Below, in pieces: positions 13,420 through 24,720 of a DNA stretch of 64,000 bases. This stretch comes from Pardosa pseudoannulata (lineage: Eukaryota > Arthropoda > Arachnida > Araneae > Lycosidae): the NCBI GenBank assembly GCA_032207245.1, contig CM063502.1, positions 109,819,691 through 109,883,690 of the forward strand, written 5' to 3'. The translations under genes and the position numbers were made by a program. Each line of letters starts with the position of its first letter. The stretch's first letter is position 1. The notes under the pieces are model-generated. The model was not told the origin of the DNA, ran no database searches, and was given only the letters and a program-made list of their open reading frames with translations.

Positions 13420-13809
13420 CGTTTGATATAATCTTCTATATCTCTACTAAAATGGAGTGAATTTATATTCTAGGAACAAACAGAATAAGCTTCATCACTC
13501 ATTTTGAATGGCAATGAATATTTATCAAACTGATAGTTTTAAAATCAATACTGTCTTACGATGTTATCCGATTCTGTCATTACATCGTGACTACAAACCT
13601 CCAATTCACAGCTGCCGGGTGGAAACTGCTCAACGCCATGTCAATAATCAATGCCACAGATTGGTTTTGATACTTTCTTTACATAATTGATGTGACACAA
13701 AAGGTCTTTTGAATAAAATAAGCCACGGAAAACATATCGAAAATATCAGTAATACTTTATTACTCATAGCGCCTGAAGAAACAATCAAAACAACTAACTT
13801 AGACATACA

Positions 13810-13815
<6 letters not shown>
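13420..13815 (+). repeat. Dispersed repeat R2, copy 1
   Basis: Shares a long alignment with 15950-16400, from GGCAATGAATATTTATCAAA through ACAGCTGCCG, GTCAATAAT, ACATAATTGATGTGACAC and CCACGGAAAACAT. It lacks ~90 bp present in copy 2 (16090-16190). It ends in the (TA)n tract at 13813. Unclassified; no coding frame is conserved between copies. Confidence 0.8.

Positions 13816-13889
<74 letters not shown>
13813..13889. repeat. (TA)n microsatellite
   Basis: About 38 TA units directly after R2 copy 1. Confidence 0.95.
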
Positions 13890-13891
<2 letters not shown>

Positions 13892-14215
13892 TGATCCAGT
13901 GTTAAGGCGAATGGAAAACAGTCTTTCTTGATAATAATAAGTTTATTAACTCATAGTCCTATTTGAAAGCAACTTTCGTCATTTTCATTTTTGGTGGCGG
14001 AGCTAAGCATGGAAAAGGTGTTGACCATCCATGAAAAGGTGTTGACCGCTCCATGTCAGCGCGCTTTCTGACTGTTATCTGTTTGCAAGCTCATCAAATT
14101 GTTCCAAAATGCTTCCGACAGACCGTCTTTTTCATTTATTTTATTATTATAAAAGAGTTCCCTTTTAAAATCGCTTATAACTCAAGTAATTTCTAATTAC
14201 CCCTTTTTTAGACCT

Positions 14216-14626
<411 letters not shown>

Positions 14627-14909
14627 TAAAATAAGGAAAACTAAAAGAATAATTTTACGATTACAAAATAAAAATGAACCCGATGGCAAATAACAGTGAA
14701 AAAAGGAATAGAAAATAGAAAATAGCAATAGTTTCATATTTTTTGGCTGAACTCCCCCTACCCTTTTATGTTTATGACAGGCAATAGTAATACCTCTTAC
14801 ATCTGTCACTTTCAGTTAGTTCGGTTTTTTCGCAAAGGAAAATATAAACTAACAGTGACCATACTTTAGTCACGCATTGTCTGGTAGCATTAAATTCAAC
14901 GAAAAGAAG

Positions 14910-15083
14910 ATTTTATTTGGAGTGCTACAGTCCTCTGTTTTGCTACACGAGAACTAATGAGTCTGGGACCTACTACTTAAAGCCGATTCTGAATGACTAC
15001 GAATACCCCTGACAGCAGCAGGGTTCGAACCCAGGAACTCGAATACCGAATAGCAGCGTTCTACTATTCGGCGATCGTTCGGC
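14910..15083 (-). repeat. SINE-A copy with 13 bp target-site duplication
   Basis: Minus-strand copy with A-box-like CGAACGATCGCCGAATAGTAG, B box GGTTCGAACCC and the shared body and tail. It is flanked by a perfect duplication CAACGAAAAGAAG (14897-14909 and 15084-15096), which fits LINE-mediated retroposition. Confidence 0.9.
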
Positions 15084-15339
15084 CAACGAAAAGAAGGAAT
15101 AGAATGGCATCACATTCCCCCAATATCATACCATTATTGTCCTCCAATACCAGTGGTATCTGAACTGCAAATTCCACCCGCTATTCCACTACAACATCTT
15201 GGGGTTCTGTGTAACATTTTCTAATTTTATACAAAAATAATAATTATTATTATTATTATTATCTTTTATAATTTAAAGTCCAAAGTTAATATTCAAATTT
15301 TTCTAACCAAATTGTCGGTCTTATGAATATATTACCTCA

Positions 15340-15785
15340 AGAAAAGCTTCTTGAAAATATTAATAAAAATTTTATTAAGTATAAAGCCGGAGAAATATTG
15401 AAGTTCCAAACAACTAAATGGGGCATATATCCAAATAACTATTCGTCGGAAAGATAATATAACATTTAATAATAAGGAGGTATAGGGTGGAAGCTTCTCG
15501 AAAATATTAATAAAGTTTAATTAAATATAAAGTCCGGACAAATACTGAAGTTTGAAACAACTAAATGGGACATATATCCAAATAACTATTCGTCGGAAAG
15601 ATAATATAACATTTAATAATAAGGAGGTATAGGGTGGAAGCTTTTCGAAAATATTAATAAAGTTTAATTAAGTATAAAGCCAGGACAAATACTGAAGTTT
15701 TAAACAACTACATGGGACATATATCCAAATAACTATTCGTCAGAAAGATAATAGGATATTCAACAATAAGAGGTTATAGGGTGGA
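15340..15785. repeat. ~147 bp tandem array, three copies
   Basis: The unit starts AGCTTCTTGAAAATATTAAT (15345, 15491, 15639) and includes AACTATTCGTC and GGTATAGGGTGGA. Copies are very similar, so the expansion is fairly recent or homogenised. Confidence 0.9.
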
Positions 15786-15949
15786 ATAAGATTCCTCAAA
15801 TCGTTCACTTTAGAGCAATGGTATCCCAACCGATATTCCACTGAAAAATTTTCGTGATTTTGGGCTTTCGGATTTTGAATCCCATTTACCAGTGGTTATA
15901 TAGGAAAGAAAATTTTCTTTCATTTAATATAATCTTTTACATTCCTTTA

Positions 15950-16400
15950 ATATTCTTTTACAAAACAAAATCTCTTCAATCACCCACTTTTAATGGCAAT
16001 GAATATTTATCAAACTGATAGATTTGAAATCAATACTCACGACATTTGTCTTAAGATGTTATTCGATTCACTCATTACATCGTGATTACCAAACTCCAGT
16101 TACTCAGAAAGGATACGCGATACGCCTTGGGGGATATTCTGATGCCTTTGCGTTGATTCGAAAGGTTTTCGTTAGTTGCCACAATAAGTAACAGCTGCCG
16201 AAAGGAAACTGCTCATCGCCCTGTCAATAATGAATGCCAGATATTGGTTTGGATATTTTCCTTACATAATTGATGTGACACAAGAGGTCTTTATAACATA
16301 ATACACCACGGAAAACATCTCAAAAATATCAATATTTTTTTAATTAACATATCCTCCTGAGGAATATTCAAAACAACTGAATGAGATATACACCTAAAAT
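15950..16400 (+). repeat. Dispersed repeat R2, copy 2
   Basis: Direct-orientation counterpart of 13420-13815 with an extra ~90 bp around 16090-16190. The segment after it (16430-16850) is GC-richer. It contains phrases such as TGGTATCCCAAC and TGTTCCACC that also recur near 15120-15230 and 15820-15850, so a larger complex repeat is likely scattered through 15-17 kb. Confidence 0.75.
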
Positions 16401-16935
16401 AGCTGCTAATCAGAAAGTGGCAAATGGTAAGGTTAAATTTAGCTAAACGGATAGTATAGATTTTAATAAGTTTCTCCAAGTCCGTGTTCGCTAAAGGTGA
16501 CTGGGGCACGTAAAACAGGTTCGTGGTCACAAAGTCCTCCAAGTTCTCAAACGATACCTCTGAGGGCAGAAGGCCAAATCTGGGGGTCTTCTGCTTGGTA
16601 TCTGCTTCTAAATTACGAGGACCCAGTGGGGGTAATGTCACTCTCGTCTGTAGCATACCTTAAGCTGCACGTGCTCCTCATGTAGTGCTAAATGAGTAAC
16701 AGGTTCGTAGCCTTGTTAAAGCGTTGGTATAATGTCTGTATCGCCTGCTGCATAGGAAAAAAAGTTTCTCCCAGTCCGTTAACTTAAGAGGAGTGGTACT
16801 CGGTGTTCCACCAAATTGAGAACTTCGGATTCTATGTGACACTATGTGACAGAATTTTATACAACTAAATATTTCTTTCTTATAACTTAGTTCTAAAATT
16901 AGCCTAATCAAATTATCCTAGGCGAGCTTGGTTGT

Positions 16936-17260
16936 TTGTTCTAGTTATAGTGTAGTTATGGTACTGAAGGTATAATCCCTATTTGATTTATGGAGAATTC
17001 TTTTGATGATTTTCGCTTAAAATTTAAAATTTCCGAACAGGCTTCCGGACGATGGCGGGCTGCTTTCGAGCTGCAACCATGGATTCCGTAGCCATTCGGA
17101 ATAGTTACAGTGTAGTTGTGGTAGTAAAGGTCCCTGTTAGATTTATGGAGAATTCTTTTGATGATATTTTGCTTAAAATGTAGTATTTCTTAACAAGCAT
17201 TGAGACAATGGCGTGCTGCTTCCAGTACTGGAATCCCTGGATTCGAATCGTGCTGCAGCC
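16936..17260 (+). repeat. ~166 bp duplication carrying SINE-A heads
   Basis: The block TATAGTGTAGTTATGGTA...TTTATGGAGAATTCTTTTG (16936) is repeated at ~17102 as ACAGTGTAGTTGTGGTA...TTTATGGAGAATTCTTTTG. Each copy runs into an ACGATGGCGGGCTGC/ACAATGGCGTGCTGC SINE-like head, so an internal SINE fragment was duplicated together with its flank. Confidence 0.75.
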
Positions 17261-17365
17261 ATGGATGTCCGTAGACATTCAGAATCGATTTTAAGGATTA
17301 GGCTCTGATCTCATTTCCCTTTGTGTAGCGGAAGAATTAACCGTATCGGTCCAAACCAGTAGAAT
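17205..17365 (+). repeat. SINE-A copy (diverged)
   Basis: Contains B-box-like GATTCGAATCG, the block GCCATGGATGTCCGTAG, ATTCAGAATCGATTTTAAG and the tail GTATCGGTCCAAACC. It is more diverged than the next two copies. Confidence 0.75.
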
Positions 17366-17664
17366 CTAAATATTAAAATAATACTTGTTCATTTCAATGT
17401 CGTATTAAAATTAGGGTGGATGAAGGAATATAGTGGTAAAAAAAATGTAGTGCTTCATTGCGAACTTTGAAAAAAAAAAGGGAAAACTGGGCTTTAGAGA
17501 TTTAGAGTCACAAAACAGGTCCAGAATGTTCTCTCTTCTTTTTCTTTTTTTTTCCTGGGAAAGGAGGGGCACAAATTTGGCTTTTAAGGATCTTAGATGA
17601 GATACGGTAGAAATGGCTCTTTATATCAATTATTACTGCTGATCAGGGCCATTCATGGGGAAGA

Positions 17665-17829
17665 GGGGCCGAATGATTAGAGTGCTAATCGTCGGTACCG
17701 TTTTGATGGGTTCGAATATCACTGTGGCATGGATGTTCGTAGCTATTCGGAATCGGCTTTAAGCAGTGGGTCGCGGTTTCATTAACCCTCGTGTTGAAAA
17801 AAGTAGACCGTGGCGCTCCAAACCAAACC
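17665..17829 (+). repeat. SINE-A copy
   Basis: Near full length: head GGGGCCGAATGATTAGAGTG, B box GGTTCGAATAT, GGCATGGATGTTCGTAGC, CGGAATCGGCTTTAAGCAG, and tail GTAGACCGTGGCGCTCC followed by AAACC. Confidence 0.9.
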
Positions 17830-18013
17830 TGGGGAGGAGGGGCAGAAACGTTGAGCACCTACGTTCAGATTTTTTTTTTTTTTTTTCTGTCCCCATATAC
17901 AATTTTTGTGTTCCCCTTTCTAACTTTTTGTGTAACACTATATAAATTTTATGCGTTTCTAAAATAGTATTTAAAAACCAACATAATTAAACCTCATTAC
18001 CTAACACCATTAC

Positions 18014-18185
18014 TGCCGAACGATGGCCAAATGGTCAGGGTGTTAAACTTCAGAACGGGAGTTGGTGAATTCGAATCCCACTGTGGTAGGGATGTTCGTA
18101 GCCACTCGAATTCGGCTTTAAGCAGTAAGTCCCTGTCTCAACCCTCGTGTTCCCAAAAGTAGGCCGTAGCGATCTAAACCTATCC
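18014..18185 (+). repeat. SINE-A copy
   Basis: One of the best-preserved heads: A box region GATGGCCAAATGGTCAGGG and B box AATTCGAATCCC, followed by GGGATGTTCGTAGCC, TCGGCTTTAAGCAGTAAG and GTAGGCCGTAGCGATC. The A/B-box layout is that of a tRNA-derived RNA polymerase III promoter. Confidence 0.9.
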
Positions 18186-18365
18186 CTAGAGCCTTTCTGC
18201 TTTTCAGGGGCCGACTTATAGAAGAGCAGATGTCTATGACTTGTAACAACTTTCTTAGGCAATAAAGCGGGAAAAGAGAGTAATAATATTCATTAAAAGT
18301 AAATGAACGGGAGAGTTTTATTTTAAAATCTGTCATAATAATATATTATATAATAATATATATAG

Positions 18366-18410
18366 GCAGTGATAGACAAACTTTTTTTAATAGCGGGCCA
18401 TAAAAGAAAT
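18366..18410 (+). mobile_element. Possible hAT-like terminus
   Basis: Starts CAGTGATAGACAAACTTTTT followed by AATAGCGGGCC, the layout typical of hAT ends of the CAGnG...AAACTTTTT...GGGCC kind. Sequence near 19338-19352 (GTGGGCCGCATCTGACTCC) could be the opposite end, but no 8 bp duplication was found. Confidence 0.35.
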
Positions 18411-18462
18411 GAAATAATTTTTACAAAATATTTATGACTAGCCGCTTCGTGCCTAGCTTTCA

Positions 18463-18573
<111 letters not shown>

Positions 18574-19599
18574 GATGTCATGTGTGCTTTTGTAAATTCA
18601 TGCTATTCTTACTTCAGATAAATTATTACGTATTAAATTAAGATCGAGGAATTTAATGTCGCGTAAAAGTGATATTTCCTGTCCAGGATCCAACATGACT
18701 AAATTTTATAAATTTTTATAAATTTAGTGGTATGGTTTGTAAATTTACATAACCATTTAACAGAAAGAAAATTTTCTCAGCTTTAAGATTACTTAAACTT
18801 CATTCTTTCCTCACATTCCTGAAGACACAGATTATACAAAGTGGACACGTTAGAGCGCATGTATTGCTTTTAATATAAATTATTATTAGTAAATTCAAAT
18901 TCTTCTATCAAAATCTTATTTTCATTTTCTAAAACTTAATGATAAAAGAAAATTAAAATATTTTAAAATTTTTATTTAGATTTATTACAGCGGGTTCCTT
19001 TTTAAACATATAAATACAAAAGAAAATAAGTAAATTTTTATAATTTTACAAATATTTATTACGGCATGTTCATTTTTTTACGAAAAAGTTTTAAGCCATT
19101 TTTGATAAAAATTATATCCATATTTTGCATATACAAAAATAAATGTGTAATTTTTTAAAATATCTAAGAAAATATTCGCTAGTGCAAAAATAAATAAATA
19201 AATTATTTTAATTTCTCAGAAAATTTTCGCATATAAAAAAATGAAACAAGCTCTTAACTGGTCTTTGTTAAACACTGACCCTGAAAATTTCGCAGCTATT
19301 GTTTTAATGTGTGTGGCTGGAGAGAATATTTAAGTGGGCCGCATCTGACTCCAGAGGCGGCCTTAGACGTTAAGCAAGGTTGGAGCCAGCTTAGCAAAAC
19401 TACCTAAATTAGAGCGTAGTAAGTAAATAAATAAATGTATAAAAATAGACACAACTCACAAATATATATTTCGATTACTTGAGTCTAGAAAATAAATCAG
19501 TAGTAAAATCTAATGCAACATGAATTAACAAGATTCTGGGCATTTTATTTTTTAGATGCATTATAGGCTAGATTTAACAAACTTCATCAAATGTAGCAG

Positions 19600-20150
19600 G
19601 AGTAGGCAGCGTTCTGAGTATTTATGGATTAAGTGCTAGTTTTAGATTCCTCGTTGCCGTTAGCTCATTAAAAAAGTAAATTTTGCTTTCCAATAAAACG
19701 ATGTACCGTAATAATTAGAATATTTCTTTTAATTTAACAGAAAGTCACTTTTAATGTTCATTTTACAATTTGGTTTGTTTCCTGTTTTGGGTATTTATAG
19801 AATAAGTGATAGTTTTAGCGTGCTCGTTGTCGTTAGCTTGTTAAAAAAGTAAATTTTGCTTTTCAATAAAACGATGTACCGTAACAATTAGAATAATTTT
19901 TTTTAATTTAATAGCAAGTCACTTTTAATGTTCATTTTACAATTTGGTTTGTTTCTTGTTTTGGGTATTTATAGATTAAGTCCTAGTTTTAGCGTTCTCG
20001 TTGTCGTTAGCTCGTCAAAAAAGTAAATTTCGTTTTTCAATAAAACGATGTACCGTAATAATTAGAAATTTTTTTTTTCTTAAAATTTAACAGCAAGTCA
20101 CTTTTAATGTTCATTTTACAATTTGGTTTGTTTCTTTTGAAAATTTTTGT
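19600..20150. repeat. ~173 bp tandem array, three copies
   Basis: AAAACGATGTACCGTAA recurs at ~19696, 19869 and 20043, each followed by CAAGTCACTTTTAATGTTCA (AAAGTCACTT in the first) and TTACAATTTGGTTTGTTTC. Confidence 0.9.
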
Positions 20151-20309
20151 AGTTTCTAAAAAATTTTTTTAGAAATCGGCTTTTTTGCATACGGGTTGCC
20201 TACGATGGAAAACGCTATGTTCGCCATTATTGATGCCTCATGGACCATTGTTTGCCCAATAGTGGTCTAGGTCTAAATCTTGCATTCAGTTGTACGTTGT
20301 AACTAACCG

Positions 20310-21712
20310 TCATACGATACGCTTCGAGGAAATATTTCTCAAATATCAATCCTCCAAATTAACCAGCATAACTGTAATCAAAATTAATTTGTAAAAGAGA
20401 ATTTCAGTTTTCTTTACGTTTTCTCACCGATATTATCTGCATTTCCCATTTTCCACTTTCTCTCTGAAAGTCAGCTCTTCGAGAAACTATCTCTCAAATA
20501 TCAATACTCCAAATTAACCAGTATAACTGTAATTAAAATCCATTTGTAAAAGAGAATTTTATTTTTCGTTACGTTTTCTCACCGATATTGTCTGCATTCC
20601 CCATTTTCCACTTTCTCTCTGAAAGTCAGCTCTTCGAGAAAATATTTCTCAAATGTCAATCCTCCAATTCAACCAGTATAACTGTAATCAAAATACATTT
20701 GTAAAAGAGAATTTTATTTTTCTTTACATTTTCTCACCAATATTGACTGCATTCCCCATTTTCCATTTTCTCTCTGAAAGTCAGCTCTTCGAGAAAATAT
20801 TTCTCAAATATCAATCCTCCAAATTAACCAGTATAACGGTAATCAAAATACATTTGTAAAAGAGAATGTTATTTTTCTTTACGTTTTCTCACCAATATTG
20901 TCTGCATTCCCCATGTTCCACTTTCTCTCTAAAAGTCAGATATTTGAGAAACTATTTCTCAAATATCAATCATCCAAATTAACCAATATAACGGTAATCA
21001 AAATACATTTGTAAAAGAGAATGTTATTTTTCTTTACGTTTTCTCACCAATATTGTCTGCATTCCCCATGTTCCACTTTCTCTCTAAAAGTCAGCTATTT
21101 GAGAAACTATTTCTCAAATATCAATCATCCAAATTAACCAGTATAACTGTAATCAAAATACATTTGTAAAAGAGAATGTTATTTTTCTTTACGTTTTCTC
21201 ACCAATATTGTCTGTATTCCCCATGTTCCACTTTCTCTCTGAAAGTCAGCTCTTCGAGAAACTATTTCTCAAGTATCAATCTTCCAAATTAACCAATATA
21301 ACGGTAATCAAAATACATTTGTAAAAGAGAATGTTATTTTTCTTTACGTTTTCTCACCAATATTGTCTGCATTCTCCATATTCAACTTTCTCTCTAAAAG
21401 TCAGCTATTTGAGAAACTATTTCTCAAATATCAATCCTCCAAATTAACCAGTATAACTGTAATCAAAATACATTTGTAAAAGATAATTTTATTTTTCGTT
21501 ACGTTTTCTCGCCGATATTGTCTGCATTCCCCATTTTCAATTTTCTCTCTGAACGAGAAAATATTTTTCAAATATCAATCCTCCAAATTAACCAGTACGA
21601 CGGTAATCAAAATACATTTGTAAAAGAGAATGTTATTTTTCTTTAAGTTTTCTCACCAATATTGTCTGCATACCCCATTTTCCACTTTCTCTCTGAAAGT
21701 CAGCTCTTCAGA
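20310..21712. repeat. 155 bp tandem array, nine copies
   Basis: GTAAAAGAGAAT-type landmarks fall at 20391, 20546, 20701, 20856, 21011, 21166, 21321, 21476 and 21620. Seven successive intervals are exactly 155 bp, and the last is 144 because of a small deletion. The unit also contains CAATATTGTCTGCATTCCCC and CTTTCTCTCTGAAAGTCAGC. Mainly substitutions separate the copies. Confidence 0.95.
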
Positions 21713-22180
21713 CATAAGGCTCAGTTCTTTCGAAAGACTTTAGATGAACCCTTGCTGACTCTTGGATGATGGGAACCCGGCCCGAGACGTGTCTGCTCGT
21801 ACACCTGCAGATCATTGTCGCGACCCCCAGAACCTATCGAAAAGCGTTTCTTTACCTTCCTTTTTATAACATTTACTTTCGAAAAAATCGCAATTGAAAA
21901 AAAAGAAAGAAGGAAACATAAAAATGCGTAACCTCTTACGGAGATCGCTGGTGGCAAGTCACTACGCGGAATCAGTAATTGGTCCGTTTGGAGTTTCTAG
22001 AGGGTGCGTCCCGGTTATTGTTATCTCTGGCGCCCTGGGTGGTCCTGTGCAAGTGGTGTCACTCTAGGGTCGATGTCGTAGACCCCTGGGGAGTGCTCTA
22101 GGATACCCCGCTGGGACATGATTCCAATTCCCCATTGTATGTACCAAAGATCACGCGGTAAAAGGGTTTCTGCTGTTACT
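21713..22180. other. GC-richer unclassified block
   Basis: This stretch abuts the 155 bp array and is visibly richer in G+C (for example GGGAACCCGGCCCGAGACG and GACCCCTGGGGAGTGC). No long frame, tRNA fold or transposon terminus was recognised. It may be a fragment of an interspersed repeat absent elsewhere in the window. Confidence 0.4.
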
Positions 22181-23020
22181 ATATATTAAATGAGTTCCTT
22201 TAACATAAGTGGAGCTTTGATATCACAATGTATTAAAAGGATGTGTATTAAATTGATGTTTAAAGTGATAGGAAAACCCTTGTTCGAAAAATAATAAAAA
22301 TATATTTCAAGGTAACTTTTCTAACTACGGATATTGCATTTCCTTGTATTCTATTGAAAGAATATTTTTTTTCTTATATATATGGCAACAGCGTAATATT
22401 TCAGTTAAAATTACCATTCGCTCATTTAAATATCCTTAATAATTTTCGAAATTTTCCTTTTCCTGCTGAAATCGTACTGTCTCAAAAAGGAAAAGTAGAA
22501 GCATGTAGGAGCGATTTATTATTATCATTTTCAGTATTGTGAAAAAGAATTGCTGAGAAATTATCTGCAAGAAGTTTCATTTTTACCTGATGTTATCTAC
22601 ATATTCCAGACGTGACAAATCACTTTTCTTATGACCTTAGATGTAAAGACTCTTTGTCCCAATCTGCTCGTTACAAACATTCCTCTAAAGATTCAAGTAT
22701 ATGTATACACCGACAGGAAGTATTCAGAAATTATTATGTGATTGCACTTATCACGCTACACTCTAATGTGTTGCTTCTAAAAATAGCATTATAAGTGTTA
22801 ACAGTGACATAAAATCGTAGACTTCAGATATAACTGTTTAATCTCTAAATATAAAAGAAAGTTTTAAATGAAATGTGACTATAAATTATGGTCAGCAGAT
22901 ATTAAGCAGATTTAAACGGTTCTTCTTAATGCTTACAAATCAAAAATTTAAATAACTATAATAGTACTATAAGCCAAGAAGATAAATTTTAATAACTCTC
23001 CCATTATATATCTATACTAG
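22180..23020. other. Sequence without recognised features
   Basis: AT-rich DNA with two random frames of about 60 codons. No repeat relationship was seen. Confidence 0.4.
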
Positions 23021-23460
23021 ATGACCCGGCAGTCATTGTCCTGTTTTAACGCTGTAAATTCAAAAATCGTAAAATGTTTTTAAATAAATTTGATGGAAAA
23101 GGAAAAAAAAATATTTTAAAAATACTTGAAGTCACCACGCATACAGTCATCACAAACGTAATTAGAATAAATTAAAATTCCCACATCGCCTGTACGGGGA
23201 TTCGATCAAGGAACTTCTCGTACTGAAGCCCGTTGTGCCGACCACTGCACCACAGATACGTTGGCAGTGAAGGGTTTCAAGAGTCATTATAATAATCTCG
23301 ATAAACTCACAATTCTGGATTTTTAATAAAGAAACATTTTTAATCTGATCAAATTGTGAATCTAAACCATTCTCGAATCAACTTCATTACATACACGAAA
23401 TTTCATCAAAATCAGTCCAGCTGTTTGGGAGGAGTTCTATTATAAACACACCGACAGAAG

Positions 23461-23461
<1 letters not shown>
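23020..23461 (+). repeat. Composite interspersed repeat with a tRNA-like segment
   Basis: Begins TAGATGACCCGGCAGTCATT and ends AATTTCATCAAAATCAGTCC, CTGTTTGGGAGGAGTTCTAT and CACACCGACAGAAGAATT, directly followed by (TA)n. That final phrase is a common style of LINE/SINE 3' end in arthropod genomes (recalled knowledge). On the minus strand, 23180-23275 reads as a tRNA-like head: GTGGTGCAGTGGTCGGCAC (A-box region) and TTGATCGAATCCC (B box). The two parts have opposite polarity, so this is a composite or a SINE inserted into another element. Confidence 0.55.

Positions 23462-23517
<56 letters not shown>
23462..23517. repeat. (TA)n microsatellite, insertion site of the Ginger-like element
   Basis: A TA tract that resumes at 24599, immediately after the transposon. 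The element evidently inserted into it. Confidence 0.9.
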
Positions 23518-23521
<4 letters not shown>

Positions 23522-23545
23522 ACTGTGAATGCCCGAAATTGGAGA

Positions 23546-23575
23546 ATGTCGACATTCACCGGTGAATGTCGACAT
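23546..23575. repeat. Perfect 30 bp palindrome in the left terminal repeat
   Basis: Centred on CCGG between 23560 and 23561. Each half reads ATGTCGACATTCACC or its complement. Related half sites (TGTCGACATTCACC, CACCGGTG, GGTGAATGTCGACA) recur at ~23633-23652, 24448-24484 and 24543-24572. The dense symmetric motif suggests a protein-binding site or hairpin used in transposition (inference). Confidence 0.95.
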
Positions 23576-23909
23576 ACACCAAATACCTCGGTGAAAGACA
23601 GAATGTTTGATTATATTCTTACATATTCGGACTATCACCGGTGTATGTCGACAATCCGTATGCATTGATGGTGAATGTTGAAAAATTTTAACGTTTTTAA
23701 ATCATACTTTATTATTAAAACAAAATATATGTTAAAATAGCAATTACCATGAAGGAATACCAAAGTTTCTGCATCCATTCCAAAGGAAAAATACAGAAGA
23801 GCTTCAACCTATTACACCTTCTATCAAGCCATGACTAAACAGCAGAAGTTATTTCTATATTAAAAGCGGCCGCAAAAGATAATCTAATGCATGCAAATGT
23901 TACATATCA

Positions 23910-24310
23910 AAAAGAAAAAGTCCTGCTCAAATGGATGACACTGTGTGAATACAAGTCCCTGATGTCGACCGTGGTCATACAAAATTGGCGGTTGTTGTTG
24001 GAATAGAAGACTCCGACTTTTATAAATAAGTAAACAAAAATGGTTCGCTCAAACAGCTTTATACCAATAACCAGTTTATATTTTTGTAAAGAAAAGTTAC
24101 TCTCCATAGATGAGATTTCTTCTCAGAAAAATATCGCTTTGAGAGAGCCGCTGAAGCTAATTTGGGACGTGGAGGGCATGGCTATAAACGCTGTCATTGC
24201 AAAAAGAAATGTTTAGTTACTAAATGCCATTAATAAATGTAAGGGACTCTTGTGCAATTCAAATTGCTATAGTAGTATAAATTGTTGCAACAATAAGATA
24301 TAACGTCAAT
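23910..24310 (+). pseudogene. Degraded KRBA2-like integrase C-terminus
   Basis: One frame, broken by in-frame stops, reads IQVPDVDRGHTKLAVVVGIE, then GSLKQLYTNNQF, then a Cys/His-rich stretch with YKRCHCKKKC. After a frameshift, CKGLLCNSNCYSSINCC follows. The VPxVDRG...N-to-G...LYxxNQF pattern and the terminal CxC-rich tail are the signature I associate with KRBA2-like or SCAND3-like integrase-derived proteins of arthropods. It is non-functional: there are at least three in-frame stops, a frameshift, and no catalytic core. Confidence 0.75.
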
Positions 24311-24657
24311 CACATAATTAAGTTAATTATTGGTATTATTTTCTGTTCTAAGAGTGTTCGGTTTGTTTTATGTTCAACAGTTACATGTGCTATTACTATA
24401 AATTTGACTGTATTATGAAGAAGAAAATATAAATATCCGACATGTTCGACATTCACCATTAGTGCATGGTGAATGTCGACATTTACCAGTGTAAGTCAGA
24501 AATAAGGGTATTTAGCAAATACACCAAACGACTACGTGAATGTTGACATTCACCGGTGAAAGTCGACATTCTCCAGATTTCGGTCTTTCACAGTAACATA
24601 TATATATATATTATATATATATATTATTTTATTATAAATATAATGATACCAATAAAT

Positions 24658-24720
24658 CAGGGATGGACAAACTACGGCCCGTCTAAACTTCTATCCGGCA
24701 AACTAAAATAAAATATATTT
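24658..24720 (+). mobile_element. hAT-like terminus, orphan end
   Basis: CAGGGATGGACAAACTACGG followed by CCCG is the classic layout of hAT ends that read CAGGGxTGGxCAAACTACGGCCC. It lies 60 bp beyond the Ginger-like element. No opposite end or duplication was found within the next 1.5 kb. Confidence 0.5.

Larger units (their letters stand above)
23518..24598 (+). mobile_element. Ginger/KRBA2-like cut-and-paste transposon relic
   Basis: A 1081 bp element with ~65-70 bp terminal inverted repeats, starting TGTTACTGTGAA and ending TTCACAGTAACA, between TATA and TATA (a 4 bp duplication, although it sits in a TA tract). TGTNR-type ends with 4 bp duplications are characteristic of Ginger elements, whose transposase is a retroviral-type integrase. 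The interior at ~23910-24310 on the plus strand retains the C-terminus of an integrase-like protein of the KRBA2-like group. Internal deletion must have removed the integrase core, because the element is too short to hold it. Confidence 0.8.

Noticed and set aside
16291..16656. 121-codon minus-strand frame
   Set aside because: It overlaps dispersed repeat R2 copy 2, and its frame is not preserved in copy 1.
18014..18185. Functional tRNA gene, from A/B boxes and GGTTCGAATCC-type motif
   Set aside because: No cloverleaf could be completed, and the same unit recurs with a ~100 bp non-tRNA body, so it is a tRNA-derived SINE.
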